Positions 1 through 5,604 of a stretch of 10,748 bases of DNA are shown here, in pieces. This DNA comes from Nocardioides sp. GTDB taxonomy: Bacteria; Actinomycetota; Actinomycetes; Propionibacteriales; Nocardioidaceae. Location: assembly GCA_031177735.1 (NCBI GenBank), contig JAPSKJ010000065.1, positions 1 to 10,748 on the forward strand, written 5' to 3'. Every line of letters starts with the position of its first letter. Positions within the stretch are counted from its first letter, which is position 1. Position numbers and translations under genes: made by a program. The notes below the pieces were generated by a model. It saw only the letters and a program-made list of their open reading frames with translations. It searched no databases and was not told where the DNA came from.

Positions 1-145
1 AGACGATGCGCGGGAGCGCGTTGGAGACCACGGTGCTGGACAGCATCGCGACGAACATCGCGAGGAGCAGCCCCGAGAGGGCGGAGAGGATCTCCTTGTG
101 GGTCATCGGCGCGGCCTGCGCCGCCGGCGTGGCGTCCTGAGTCAT
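1..145 (-). CDS. MFS drug exporter, DHA2 (EmrB/QacA-like), N-terminal part only
   Basis: Only the first 48 residues lie in the window and the gene continues past base 1. The visible part is a short polar, Ala-rich N-terminus (MTQDATPAAQAAP), then a first membrane segment at about residues 20-42. It ends in the motif SSTVVSNALPRIV, the actinobacterial form of the 'D-x-T-I/V-V-N-x-A-L-P' signature at the end of TM1 in 14-TM DHA2 drug:H+ antiporters. The family exports hydrophobic drugs or metabolites across the inner membrane using the proton gradient. The start is ATG at 143-145 with a weak purine stretch (GTAGG) upstream. An in-frame ATG 13 codons later has no better ribosome site. Tandem dyads at 174-223 suggest control by a TetR- or MarR-type repressor, but none is adjacent on the visible side. 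The family call is good; the substrate is unknown. Confidence 0.8.
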   Translation of the reverse strand, partial: MTQDATPAAQAAPMTHKEILSALSGLLLAMFVAMLSSTVVSNALPRIV

Positions 146-173
146 GTGCCTACTTCGGTTCGTGTGCGGACGA

Positions 174-223
174 TTGGTTGATATAGACAACCTTACGCGG
201 GTTTGGTTGACGGGGGCAACTTT
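174..223. promoter_or_regulatory. Two tandem operator-like dyads upstream of the MFS gene
   Basis: TTGGTTGATATAGACAACCTT (174-194) and TTGGTTGACGGGGGCAACTTT (203-223) share the arms GTTG-N7-CAAC and their flanking bases, with start points 29 bp apart. The first has perfect arms GGTTG/CAACC. The N7 centre is not conserved, as expected when a dimeric repressor reads only the arms. They lie 29-78 bp upstream of the MFS start codon, where the minus-strand promoter should be, and the first copy contains a TATA-rich core that could be part of a -10. This looks like a repressor site for the exporter; the regulator is not identified. Confidence 0.45.
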
Positions 224-475
224 CGGCGGCTGGTAGCCAGCTGGGGGGTCTGCCGCGCCGCATGTAACGCGGTGTTATGCCGACTGGTGCGCCGTTGCAG
301 CGGCGCACCGGAGCCGATAAGGGCGCACCGGCTGTCGCACAGGCTGGGGTACGCCGCCCGGCGACTCCGCCCGACACCGGCCACATCGAGTCCACAGGGC
401 CCAACCGGACCCGCTCGTCCACAGCCGCGTCATCCGCCCGGCGTGCCGGTCGGGGCGCTCGCCGACCCTGGTGGG
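224..475. other. Intergenic region between the MFS gene and the nuclease-like gene
   Basis: Apart from the 71-nt hairpin repeat at 261-331, I see no supported gene here. Open frames run through it on both strands, but they consist mostly of translated repeat and have no ribosome site. A dyad GGTCGG (448-453) / CCGACC (462-467) lies just upstream of the chosen GTG start of the next gene and could be a small operator or mRNA hairpin. I cannot find a convincing -35/-10 pair for the downstream gene. Confidence 0.4.
261..331 (-). repeat. Left copy of a 71-nt hairpin repeat
   Basis: This stretch aligns without gaps to the reverse complement of 1766-1836, with 61 of 71 positions identical by hand alignment. 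It has a 16-nt box (CATGTAACGCGGTGTT, 261-276, identical in both copies), a 7-nt variable spacer, and a hairpin with arms CTGGTGCGCCG (284-294) and CGGCGCACCGG (301-311) around the loop TTGCAG. A 10-nt variable spacer and a repeated half-arm GGCGCACCGG (322-331) follow. Differences cluster in the two spacers, while the box and hairpin are kept, which suggests selection or recent copying of specific parts. Orientation is defined relative to the right copy (set as plus). Confidence 0.8.
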
Positions 476-1486
476 GTGTACGCCCAGATCCTCGCCCTGA
501 TGGGCACCCAGCACGGCCTGATCCGCCGCAGGCAGGCGCTCGACGCCGGACTCAGCGGCACCGACGTGGATGCGCTCGTGCGCACCGGCACCTGGGTCGC
601 CCTCCGACGTGGCGTCTACATGGAGTCCGGCGCCTGGGCCGCGCTCGAGCGCTGGCGCGAGCAGCCGCTGCAGCAGGCCCGCGCAGCCAGCCTCAACATG
701 TGCACGCCGCACGTGCTCAGCCACGACTCGGCCGCCTACGCCCTCGGGCTGCCCATCCTGCAGGCCACGCCGCTGCTGACCCACATCACCCGCCCCGGGG
801 TGCTCGGCTCCCGCACCCGCCACGGCGTCAAGCACCACAAGGCGCCGTACGACGCCGACTCGGTCGTCACGGCCGACGGGCTCCCGGCGCTGCCGCTGGC
901 GCGCACGGCCCTCGACATCGCACGCGAGCACGGGTTCGCGTCCGGGCTGGTCGCAGTCGACGGTGCCCGTCGGCTGGGCGTCACACTCGAGCAGCTGCGC
1001 CACGAGCTGCACCGGATGCGCAGCTGGGCGGGGGTGACACAGGTGCGCCGGGCGGTCGAGCTCTCCGACCCCGGCGCGGCCAACCCGTTCGAGTCGCTGC
1101 TCCGCGCTCTGCTCATCGAGCTCCACCTCGGTCCGGTGGAGACGCAGTTCGGGCTGCACCGCGACGGCCGCACCGTGTGGTGCGACGCCCGGATCGGGCG
1201 GCAGATCGTGGAGGGCGACGGCCGCCTGAAGTACCTCACGCCCGAGCAGGGCGGCATCGCTCGCGATCCCCGCCAGGCGGTGTGGGAGGAGAAGCGTCGC
1301 CAGGACTTCATCAGCAGCTTCCGTCTCGGCGTCTCGCGAGTGGTCTGGGCGGACCTCCAGCCCGACACCTGGGAGGCCACGAAGCAACGGTTGCGCTCCG
1401 ACATCTTGGCCACCGCCGCGACATACGGCACGGACGTCGAGGACCTCGCGCCCTTCATCGTCCGCAGGCCGCCGACGGCGGCTTGA
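476..1486 (+). CDS. AbiEi-like winged-helix / PD-(D/E)XK-nuclease-like protein (DUF559/Vsr-like C-terminus)
   Basis: A 336-residue protein. Residues 1-50 fit the AbiEi_4-type winged helix: a helix ending in HGLIRRRQALDAGLS, then the wing WVALRRGVYM. This is the DNA-binding part of type IV antitoxins and related proteins. The middle carries SHDSAAYALGLP (about 82-93), typical of this actinobacterial family. The C-terminal third resembles DUF559/Vsr-like PD-(D/E)XK nucleases: NPFESLLRALL (E206), CDARI (D237), VEGDGRLK (E246, D248, K252), then an Arg-rich helix WEEKRRQDF before the final strand. The likely acidic catalytic set is therefore present. I chose GTG 476 because the helix VYAQILALMGTQH then belongs to the domain. 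ATG 500 is the alternative; neither has a strong ribosome site. No AbiEii-type nucleotidyltransferase toxin partner is adjacent, so calling it an antitoxin is not justified. DNA-binding nuclease activity is inferred. Confidence 0.75.
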   Translation: MYAQILALMGTQHGLIRRRQALDAGLSGTDVDALVRTGTWVALRRGVYMESGAWAALERWREQPLQQARAASLNMCTPHVLSHDSAAYALGLPILQATPLLTHITRPGVLGSRTRHGVKHHKAPYDADSVVTADGLPALPLARTALDIAREHGFASGLVAVDGARRLGVTLEQLRHELHRMRSWAGVTQVRRAVELSDPGAANPFESLLRALLIELHLGPVETQFGLHRDGRTVWCDARIGRQIVEGDGRLKYLTPEQGGIARDPRQAVWEEKRRQDFISSFRLGVSRVVWADLQPDTWEATKQRLRSDILATAATYGTDVEDLAPFIVRRPPTAA

Positions 1487-1496
1487 GGAAATTCCG

Positions 1497-1526
1497 TTGC
1501 CGGCGGCACCACCGCGGACGTACCGT
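1497..1526 (+). promoter_or_regulatory. Possible sigma70-like promoter for the 12-codon frame
   Basis: TTGCCG (1497-1502), an 18-nt spacer and TACCGT (1521-1526) resemble an actinobacterial housekeeping promoter. Transcription would start near 1533, just ahead of the long Shine-Dalgarno stretch. This would give the small frame its own short transcript, independent of the upstream gene, whose stop is at 1484-1486. The -35 and -10 matches are partial, so this is only a candidate. Confidence 0.3.
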
Positions 1527-1538
1527 CGTCGGACACGG

Positions 1539-1553
1539 GAAAGGAGGTGATCC
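1539..1553 (+). promoter_or_regulatory. Extreme Shine-Dalgarno sequence, complementary to the 16S rRNA 3' tail
   Basis: GAAAGGAGGTGATCC is complementary over all 15 bases to the conserved 3' end of bacterial 16S rRNA (GGATCACCTCCTTTC). Ordinary genes here use 5-7 bases. The core GGAGG ends 11 nt before the ATG at 1559, slightly longer than the usual spacing; a second weak purine run (GAGGA, 1554-1558) touches the start codon. The match ends where complementarity to 16S helix sequence would continue, so it does not look like a piece of rRNA gene. Confidence 0.6.
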
Positions 1554-1558
1554 GAGGA

Positions 1559-1597
1559 ATGGTTTCTCATCGGACGCGTGAGGTGGCTGCCCGCTAG
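1559..1597 (+). CDS. 12-residue small ORF, MVSHRTREVAAR
   Basis: ATG at 1559 opens a 12-codon frame (MVSHRTREVAAR) closed by TAG at 1595-1597. The peptide is basic, with three Arg and one His, and has no membrane segment or signal. The reason to call it is the ribosome site in front of it, by far the strongest in the window, together with a possible promoter at 1497-1526. It is not a leader peptide for a nearby gene: no plus-strand gene follows until 9577, and the transcript would instead run toward the 3' end of the opposing ABC operon. Strongly self-complementary sequence begins four bases after the stop. I do not recognise the peptide. It could be a real short peptide, a ribosome-binding decoy, or a translated switch for the RNA structure downstream. 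Confidence 0.45.
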   Translation: MVSHRTREVAAR

Positions 1598-1600
1598 CAG

Positions 1601-1730
1601 CCCCAGCAGTGCTGACGCGGGGTGGAGTCCACCCCCATGCTGCTGGCGAATCCCAAGCAGCTACCCGACCCGCAGACGACCGGGCACGTCCCCCGGTGCG
1701 GTCGCCACCGGCGGCCACGTCTGCGGGTCG
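1601..1730 (+). ncRNA. Candidate structured RNA downstream of the small ORF
   Basis: Two nested folds can be read directly. In the first, CCAGCAG (1603-1609) pairs with CTGCTGG (1640-1646) and encloses the perfect hairpin GGGGTGG-AGT-CCACCCC (1619-1635). In the second, CGACCCGCAGACG (1666-1678) pairs exactly with CGTCTGCGGGTCG (1718-1730), a 13-bp stem closing over GC-rich inner sequence that contains CCGGTG/CACCGG-type arms. There is no U-tract after either fold, so a classical terminator is unlikely. The part could be a 3' structure of the small transcript, a standalone small RNA or DNA-level structure. No known RNA family is recognised. Confidence 0.4.
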
Positions 1731-1760
1731 CTGCATTTCGCCCTCAGATCGCTGCACCCC

Positions 1761-1799
1761 CGCATCCGGTGCGCCGCTGTCGCATCCGGTGCGCCGCTG
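1761..1799 (+). repeat. Tandem 19-bp direct repeat
   Basis: CGCATCCGGTGCGCCGCTG occurs at 1761-1779 and again, identical, at 1781-1799, with one base (T) between, giving a 20-bp period. The second unit supplies the left arm of the hairpin in the right 71-nt repeat and the first is an extra copy of that arm, so two alternative hairpins can compete for the one right arm (1803-1813). Confidence 0.8.
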
Positions 1800-1836
1800 C
1801 AACGGCGCACCGGACGCGACAACACCGCGTTACATG
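1766..1836 (+). repeat. Right copy of the 71-nt hairpin repeat
   Basis: Inverted partner of 261-331. It has arms CCGGTGCGCCG (1786-1796) and CGGCGCACCGG (1803-1813), perfect over 11 bp around the loop CTGCAA, followed by a spacer and the conserved box AACACCGCGTTACATG (1821-1836). Here the stem extends outward: GCGAC in the right spacer (1816-1820) faces GTCGC at 1779-1783, giving about 18 paired positions with one wobble-type mismatch. The copy lies 43 nt beyond the stop of the opposing ABC gene and could also act as a 3'-end hairpin for that operon, though no U-tract follows. Confidence 0.8.
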
Positions 1837-1879
1837 CGAGGAAGTGCGCAGACATCCCAAGGGCGCGACCGGCCCGCGG

Positions 1880-3874
1880 TCAGGCCACCTCTGGCGCGGC
1901 GAACTGCGAGCGGTAGAGCCGCGCGTAGGCGCCGTCAGCGGCCAGCAGCGAGTCGTGCGTGCCCTGCTCGACGATCGAGCCCGCCTCCATGACCAGGATC
2001 AGGTCGGCGTCGCGGATGGTGGAGAGCCGGTGCGCGATGACGAACGAGGTGCGGTCGGTGCGCAGGGCGGCCATGGCGTGCTGGAGCAACAGCTCGGTGC
2101 GGGTGTCCACCGAGGAGGTCGCCTCGTCGAGGATCAGCAGCGCCGGGTCGGCCAGGAACGCCCGCGCGATGGTGAGCAGCTGCCGCTCACCGGCCGAGAG
2201 CGAGCCGCCCTCGGCGGAGACGACGGTGTCGTAGCCCTCGGGCAGCGAGTGGACGAACCGGTCGACGAAGGTCGCCCGCGCGGCCTCGAGCATCTCCTCC
2301 TCGGTGGCCGAGGGGCGGCCGTAAAGCAGGTTGTCGCGGATGGTCCCCTCGAAGAGCCAGGTGTCCTGCAGCACCATCCCGGTCCGGGCGCGCAGCACCG
2401 ATCGCGGCACGGTGGAGATGTCGACACCGTCGAGCAGGATCCGCCCGGACTGCAGCTCGTAGAAACGCAGGATCAGGTTGACCAGCGTGGTCTTGCCGGC
2501 GCCGGTCGGCCCGACGATCGCCACGGTCTGGCCCGGCTGGGCCACCAGGGAGAGGTCGTCGATCAGCGGCACGTCGGGGGCGTAGGAGAACGAGACGTGC
2601 TCGAAGCGCACCTCGCCGCGGCGCGCCTGCGGCAGCGCGCCGGAGGACTCGGCGACCTGCTCCGGGGCGTCGAGCAGCTCGAAGACCCGCTCGGCCGACG
2701 CGACCCCCGACTGCAGCAGGTTGGTCATCGAGGCGAGCTGGGTCAGCGGCATGTTGAACTGCCGGGAGTACTGGATGAACGCCTGCACCTCACCGACGGT
2801 GAGCGACCCGTGGGCCACCCGCAGGCCGCCGACCACGGCGACCGCGACGAAGTTGAGGTTTCCGATGAACATCATGATCGGCATGATCAGCCCGGAGACG
2901 AACTGCGCCTTGAAGCTCGCGGCGAACAGCCCCTCGTTGTGCTCGGCGAAGGTCTGCTCGACCTCACGGCGGCGGCCGAAGACGCGCACCAGCTCGTGGC
3001 CGGAGAAGGTCTCCTCGATGTGCGCGTTGAGCTGGCCGGTGCGCCGCCACTGAGAGACGAACTGACCCTGCGACCGCTTCATGACCTGACCGGTCAGCAC
3101 CATCGAGATCGGCACCGAGACGATCGCGATCAGCGCCAGCACCGGGCTGATCCACACCATCATCGCCAGGATCGAGACGACGGTGACCAGGGAGGTGAGC
3201 AGCTGCGACATCGTCTGCTGCAGCGACTGACTGATGTTGTCGATGTCGTTGGTGACCCGGCTGAGGATCTCCCCGCGCGGCTGCCGGTCGAAGTACTCCA
3301 GCGGCAACCGGTTGAGCTTCTCCTCCACGTCGGTGCGCAGGTCGCGGACGGTGTGGTTGACCAGCCGGTTGAGCAGCAGTCCTTGCACCCAGGCGAACAG
3401 GTTGGCCCCGAGATAGAGAGCGAGTACGACGCCCAGGAGCTGCCCCACGGCGCCGAAGTCGACGCCTTGGCCGGGGACGAGGTGGTCCATGCCGGTGAGA
3501 ACGTCGGCGAGCCGGTCCTGACCGTCGGCGCGGAGCCCGGCCACCACCTCCTCGACCGTGGCGCCGGCGGGGAGGTCGCCGCCGACGGCGCCGGTGAAGA
3601 CGCGGTCGGTGGCGTGGCCGAGGTAGCGCGGGCCGAGGGAGTTGAGGACGACGCTGACGACCGCGAACCCGATGACCGCGAAGGCGATCAGTCGCTGCGG
3701 GGCGAGCCGGCCGACCAGCCGGCGAGCGGAGGGCCAGAACGTCATCGCCTTCTGGCCGACCATGCCGCCGCCCATCGGTCCGCGGCCCGGCCCGCCGCCG
3801 GCCTGGATGCGCTCGGTGACCTTGAGGTCGGTGCCACCGCCGGCTGGTCTGGTGGAGTCCGTGGTCGAGGTCAT
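1880..3874 (-). CDS. Heterodimeric ABC exporter, subunit B (catalytic-site half)
   Basis: A 664-residue fused membrane-ATPase half-transporter. A Gly-rich cytoplasmic tail (residues 13-38, with GGGPGRGPMGGG) precedes an exporter-type membrane domain (about 60-350). The ATPase has Walker A GPTGAGKTT (455-463), Q-loop Q503, signature LSAGERQ (559-565), Walker B LLILDE with catalytic E584, D-loop SSVD (587-590) and switch H615. Its Walker B and His are intact, but its signature deviates from LSGGQ, which pairs it with the partner's degraded site. This is the arrangement known from TM287/288, LmrCD and BmrCD, which export drugs or lipophilic compounds. The start is ATG 3872-3874, which overlaps the partner's stop by 4 nt (ATGA) and follows a GAGGAG site. 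An upstream in-frame start would lie inside the partner gene and is rejected. The substrate is unknown. Confidence 0.93.
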   Translation of the reverse strand: MTSTTDSTRPAGGGTDLKVTERIQAGGGPGRGPMGGGMVGQKAMTFWPSARRLVGRLAPQRLIAFAVIGFAVVSVVLNSLGPRYLGHATDRVFTGAVGGDLPAGATVEEVVAGLRADGQDRLADVLTGMDHLVPGQGVDFGAVGQLLGVVLALYLGANLFAWVQGLLLNRLVNHTVRDLRTDVEEKLNRLPLEYFDRQPRGEILSRVTNDIDNISQSLQQTMSQLLTSLVTVVSILAMMVWISPVLALIAIVSVPISMVLTGQVMKRSQGQFVSQWRRTGQLNAHIEETFSGHELVRVFGRRREVEQTFAEHNEGLFAASFKAQFVSGLIMPIMMFIGNLNFVAVAVVGGLRVAHGSLTVGEVQAFIQYSRQFNMPLTQLASMTNLLQSGVASAERVFELLDAPEQVAESSGALPQARRGEVRFEHVSFSYAPDVPLIDDLSLVAQPGQTVAIVGPTGAGKTTLVNLILRFYELQSGRILLDGVDISTVPRSVLRARTGMVLQDTWLFEGTIRDNLLYGRPSATEEEMLEAARATFVDRFVHSLPEGYDTVVSAEGGSLSAGERQLLTIARAFLADPALLILDEATSSVDTRTELLLQHAMAALRTDRTSFVIAHRLSTIRDADLILVMEAGSIVEQGTHDSLLAADGAYARLYRSQFAAPEVA

Positions 3875-5604
3875 GCCGCCTCCTCGGCGGTGAGCTGCGA
3901 GGCGACGATCTCCTGGTAGGTCGGATTGTCGGCCAGCAGCGAGTGATGGGTGCCGCGACCGACCACGCGGCCGTCGTCGAGCACCAGGATCAGGTCGGCG
4001 TCGCGGATCGTGGAGACCCGCTGGGCCACGATCAGCACGCACGCGTCCCGCGTCTCCGGCCGCAGCGCGGCCCGCAGGCGGGCGTCGGTGGCGAGGTCGA
4101 GCGCGGAGAAGGAGTCGTCGAAGAGGTAGATCTCGGGGCGGCGTACCAGCGCCCGGGCGATCGCCAGGCGCTGGCGCTGACCGCCGGAGAAGTTGGTGCC
4201 GCCCTGGGCCACCGTCGCGTCGAGTCCCTCCTCGAGCGCCGCCACGAAGTCACGGGCCTGGGCGACCTCGAGGGCGTGCCACAGCTCGTCGTCGGTGGCG
4301 TCGGGCCGGCCGTGCAGCAGGTTGGAGCGGATGGTGCCGGAGAAGAGGAAGGCGCGCTGCGGGACCAGCCCGATCCGGCCGCCGAGGGCGTCGGTGTCCC
4401 AGTCACGGACGTCGACCCCGTCGACCAGCACCCGGCCGCCGGTGGCGTCGAAGAGCCGGGGCACCAGGTTGACCAGCGTGGACTTGCCCGCGCCGGTCGA
4501 TCCGATGACCGCGACGGTCTGGCCGCCCGTGGCGCGCAGGTTGATGTCGTGGAGCACCGGCCGCTCGGCGCCGGGGTAGGTGAAGTCGACACCGACCAGC
4601 TCGAGCTCACCGCGGACCGGGGCCGAGGTGACGCCGTCGACCGCCAGGACCACCGACGGCTCGGTGTCGAGCACCTCGCTGATGCGGTCGGCGCAGACCG
4701 CCGCCCGCGGGACCATCATCAGCATGAAGGTCCCCATCATCACGCTCATCATCACCAGCATCAGGTAGGACAGGAACGCGGTGAGCGGGCCGACCTCCAT
4801 CAGGCCGGCGTCGACGCGGTGGCCGCCGAACCAGATGACGCCGACGCTGGCGACGTTGACGATGATCATCATCAGTGGGAAGAAGGTCGCCATCCAGCGG
4901 CCCGCCTTGAGCGAGACGTCGGTGAGGTCGTCGTTGGCCCGGCGGAAGCGGGCGGCCTCGTGCGGCTCGCGCACGAACGCGCGCACCACCCGGATGCCCT
5001 GGACCTGCTCGCGCAGCACCTGGTTGACCTTGTCGAGCCGGGTCTGCACCAGCCGGAAGTGGGGCACCATCCGGCTCACGACGACGCCGACGGCCAGGAA
5101 CAGCGCGGGGATCACCACGGCGAGCAGCCAGGACAGCTGGAGGTCCTGCCGCATGGCCATCACCACGGCGCCGACCATCATGATCGGAACGGCGACGGCC
5201 ATGGTGCAGGTCATCAGCGCGAGCATCTGCACCTGCTGCACGTCGTTGGTGGTGCGGGTGATCAACGACGGGGCGCCGAACCGGCCCATCTCGTAGGCGC
5301 TGAACGAGCCGACCTTGCCGAACAGGGCCGCCCGTAGGTCGCGACCGAAGGCCATCGCGGTGCGGGCGGAGAACCACACCGCGGCGATGGAGCAGAGCAT
5401 CTGGACCGCGGTGACGCCAAGCATGAGGACGCCGAGCCGGACGATCGCACCGGTGTCGCCGGCGGCGACGCCCTCGTCGATGATGTCGGCGTTGAGCGCG
5501 GGCAGGTAGAGCATCGCGCCGGTGCTGAGGAGCTGGAAGGCGACGATGGCTGCCAGCCACCGCCGGTAGGGCGCGAGGAACTCGCGCAGGACGCGGAGGA
5601 GCAT
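3871..5604 (-). CDS. Heterodimeric ABC exporter, subunit A (degenerate-site half)
   Basis: A 577-residue half-transporter with a membrane domain at about 15-300 and an ATPase domain at about 330-577. Motifs: Walker A GSTGAGKST (368-376), Q-loop Q416, canonical signature FSGGQ (472-476), Walker B EIYLFDD (491-497), D-loop SALD (500-503). Two catalytic positions are changed: Asp497 replaces the Walker B glutamate and Gln528 (VAQRVST) replaces the switch histidine. The same two substitutions are known in TM287 of the Thermotoga TM287/288 heterodimer. In the complex, the site made by this Walker A/B and subunit B's LSAGE signature should bind ATP but hydrolyse it poorly, while the other site works. 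The ATG at 5602-5604 overlaps the tetR stop by 1 nt (TGATG), with AGGAGA just upstream, so translation is probably coupled. Confidence 0.93.
   Translation of the reverse strand: MLLRVLREFLAPYRRWLAAIVAFQLLSTGAMLYLPALNADIIDEGVAAGDTGAIVRLGVLMLGVTAVQMLCSIAAVWFSARTAMAFGRDLRAALFGKVGSFSAYEMGRFGAPSLITRTTNDVQQVQMLALMTCTMAVAVPIMMVGAVVMAMRQDLQLSWLLAVVIPALFLAVGVVVSRMVPHFRLVQTRLDKVNQVLREQVQGIRVVRAFVREPHEAARFRRANDDLTDVSLKAGRWMATFFPLMMIIVNVASVGVIWFGGHRVDAGLMEVGPLTAFLSYLMLVMMSVMMGTFMLMMVPRAAVCADRISEVLDTEPSVVLAVDGVTSAPVRGELELVGVDFTYPGAERPVLHDINLRATGGQTVAVIGSTGAGKSTLVNLVPRLFDATGGRVLVDGVDVRDWDTDALGGRIGLVPQRAFLFSGTIRSNLLHGRPDATDDELWHALEVAQARDFVAALEEGLDATVAQGGTNFSGGQRQRLAIARALVRRPEIYLFDDSFSALDLATDARLRAALRPETRDACVLIVAQRVSTIRDADLILVLDDGRVVGRGTHHSLLADNPTYQEIVASQLTAEEAA

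Larger units (their letters stand above)
261..1836 (+). other. Island bounded by inverted hairpin repeats (candidate mobile or REP-like cassette)
   Basis: The inverted 71-nt repeats at 261-331 and 1766-1836 form the ends of a 1576-bp segment. It holds the AbiEi/PD-(D/E)XK-like gene, the 12-codon frame with the extreme ribosome site, and the structured stretch at 1601-1730. The segment sits between two unrelated exporter units. I see no transposase and no clear target-site duplication outside the ends, so mobility is not shown. The alternative is two independent copies of a common genome-wide interspersed repeat that happen to flank this gene. Confidence 0.3.

Noticed and set aside
203..475. 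N-terminal extension of the nuclease-like gene up to ATG 203
   Set aside because: The extra 91 codons are translated hairpin repeat and low-complexity sequence without ribosome site. The domain begins at the helix following GTG 476.
1539..1553. Minus strand reads GGATCACCTCCTTTC, the end of a 16S rRNA gene
   Set aside because: Identity stops exactly at the tail; the neighbouring bases do not continue into 16S sequence. A ribosome-binding site on the plus strand explains it better.
275..1570. Minus-strand frame of 431 codons opposite the nuclease-like gene
   Set aside because: No family resemblance, and it reads through the hairpin repeat. The plus strand carries the AbiEi-like and nuclease-like motifs.
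1637..1760. Second small frame beginning MLLANPKQLPDP after the 12-codon ORF
   Set aside because: It has no stop before running into the repeat and the antisense of the ABC gene, and its middle coincides with the exact 13-bp stem, so structure explains the sequence better.
1761..1813. CRISPR-like array
   Set aside because: Only two 19-bp units with a 1-nt gap, no spacers and no cas genes.
1786..1813. Rho-independent terminator
   Set aside because: The stem is strong, but no U-run follows on either strand, and the same hairpin occurs at 284-311 where no gene ends.
1622..3919. Long plus-strand open frame (765 codons)
   Set aside because: It is antisense to the ABC subunit B gene, has no ribosome site or recognisable domain, and its open state comes from the high-GC codon pattern of the opposite strand.
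3875..4042. Extended start for ABC subunit B
   Set aside because: It would lie inside subunit A's coding sequence and encode an Arg/Gly-rich shadow. The ATGA overlap with GAGGAG at 3874 is the normal coupled start.
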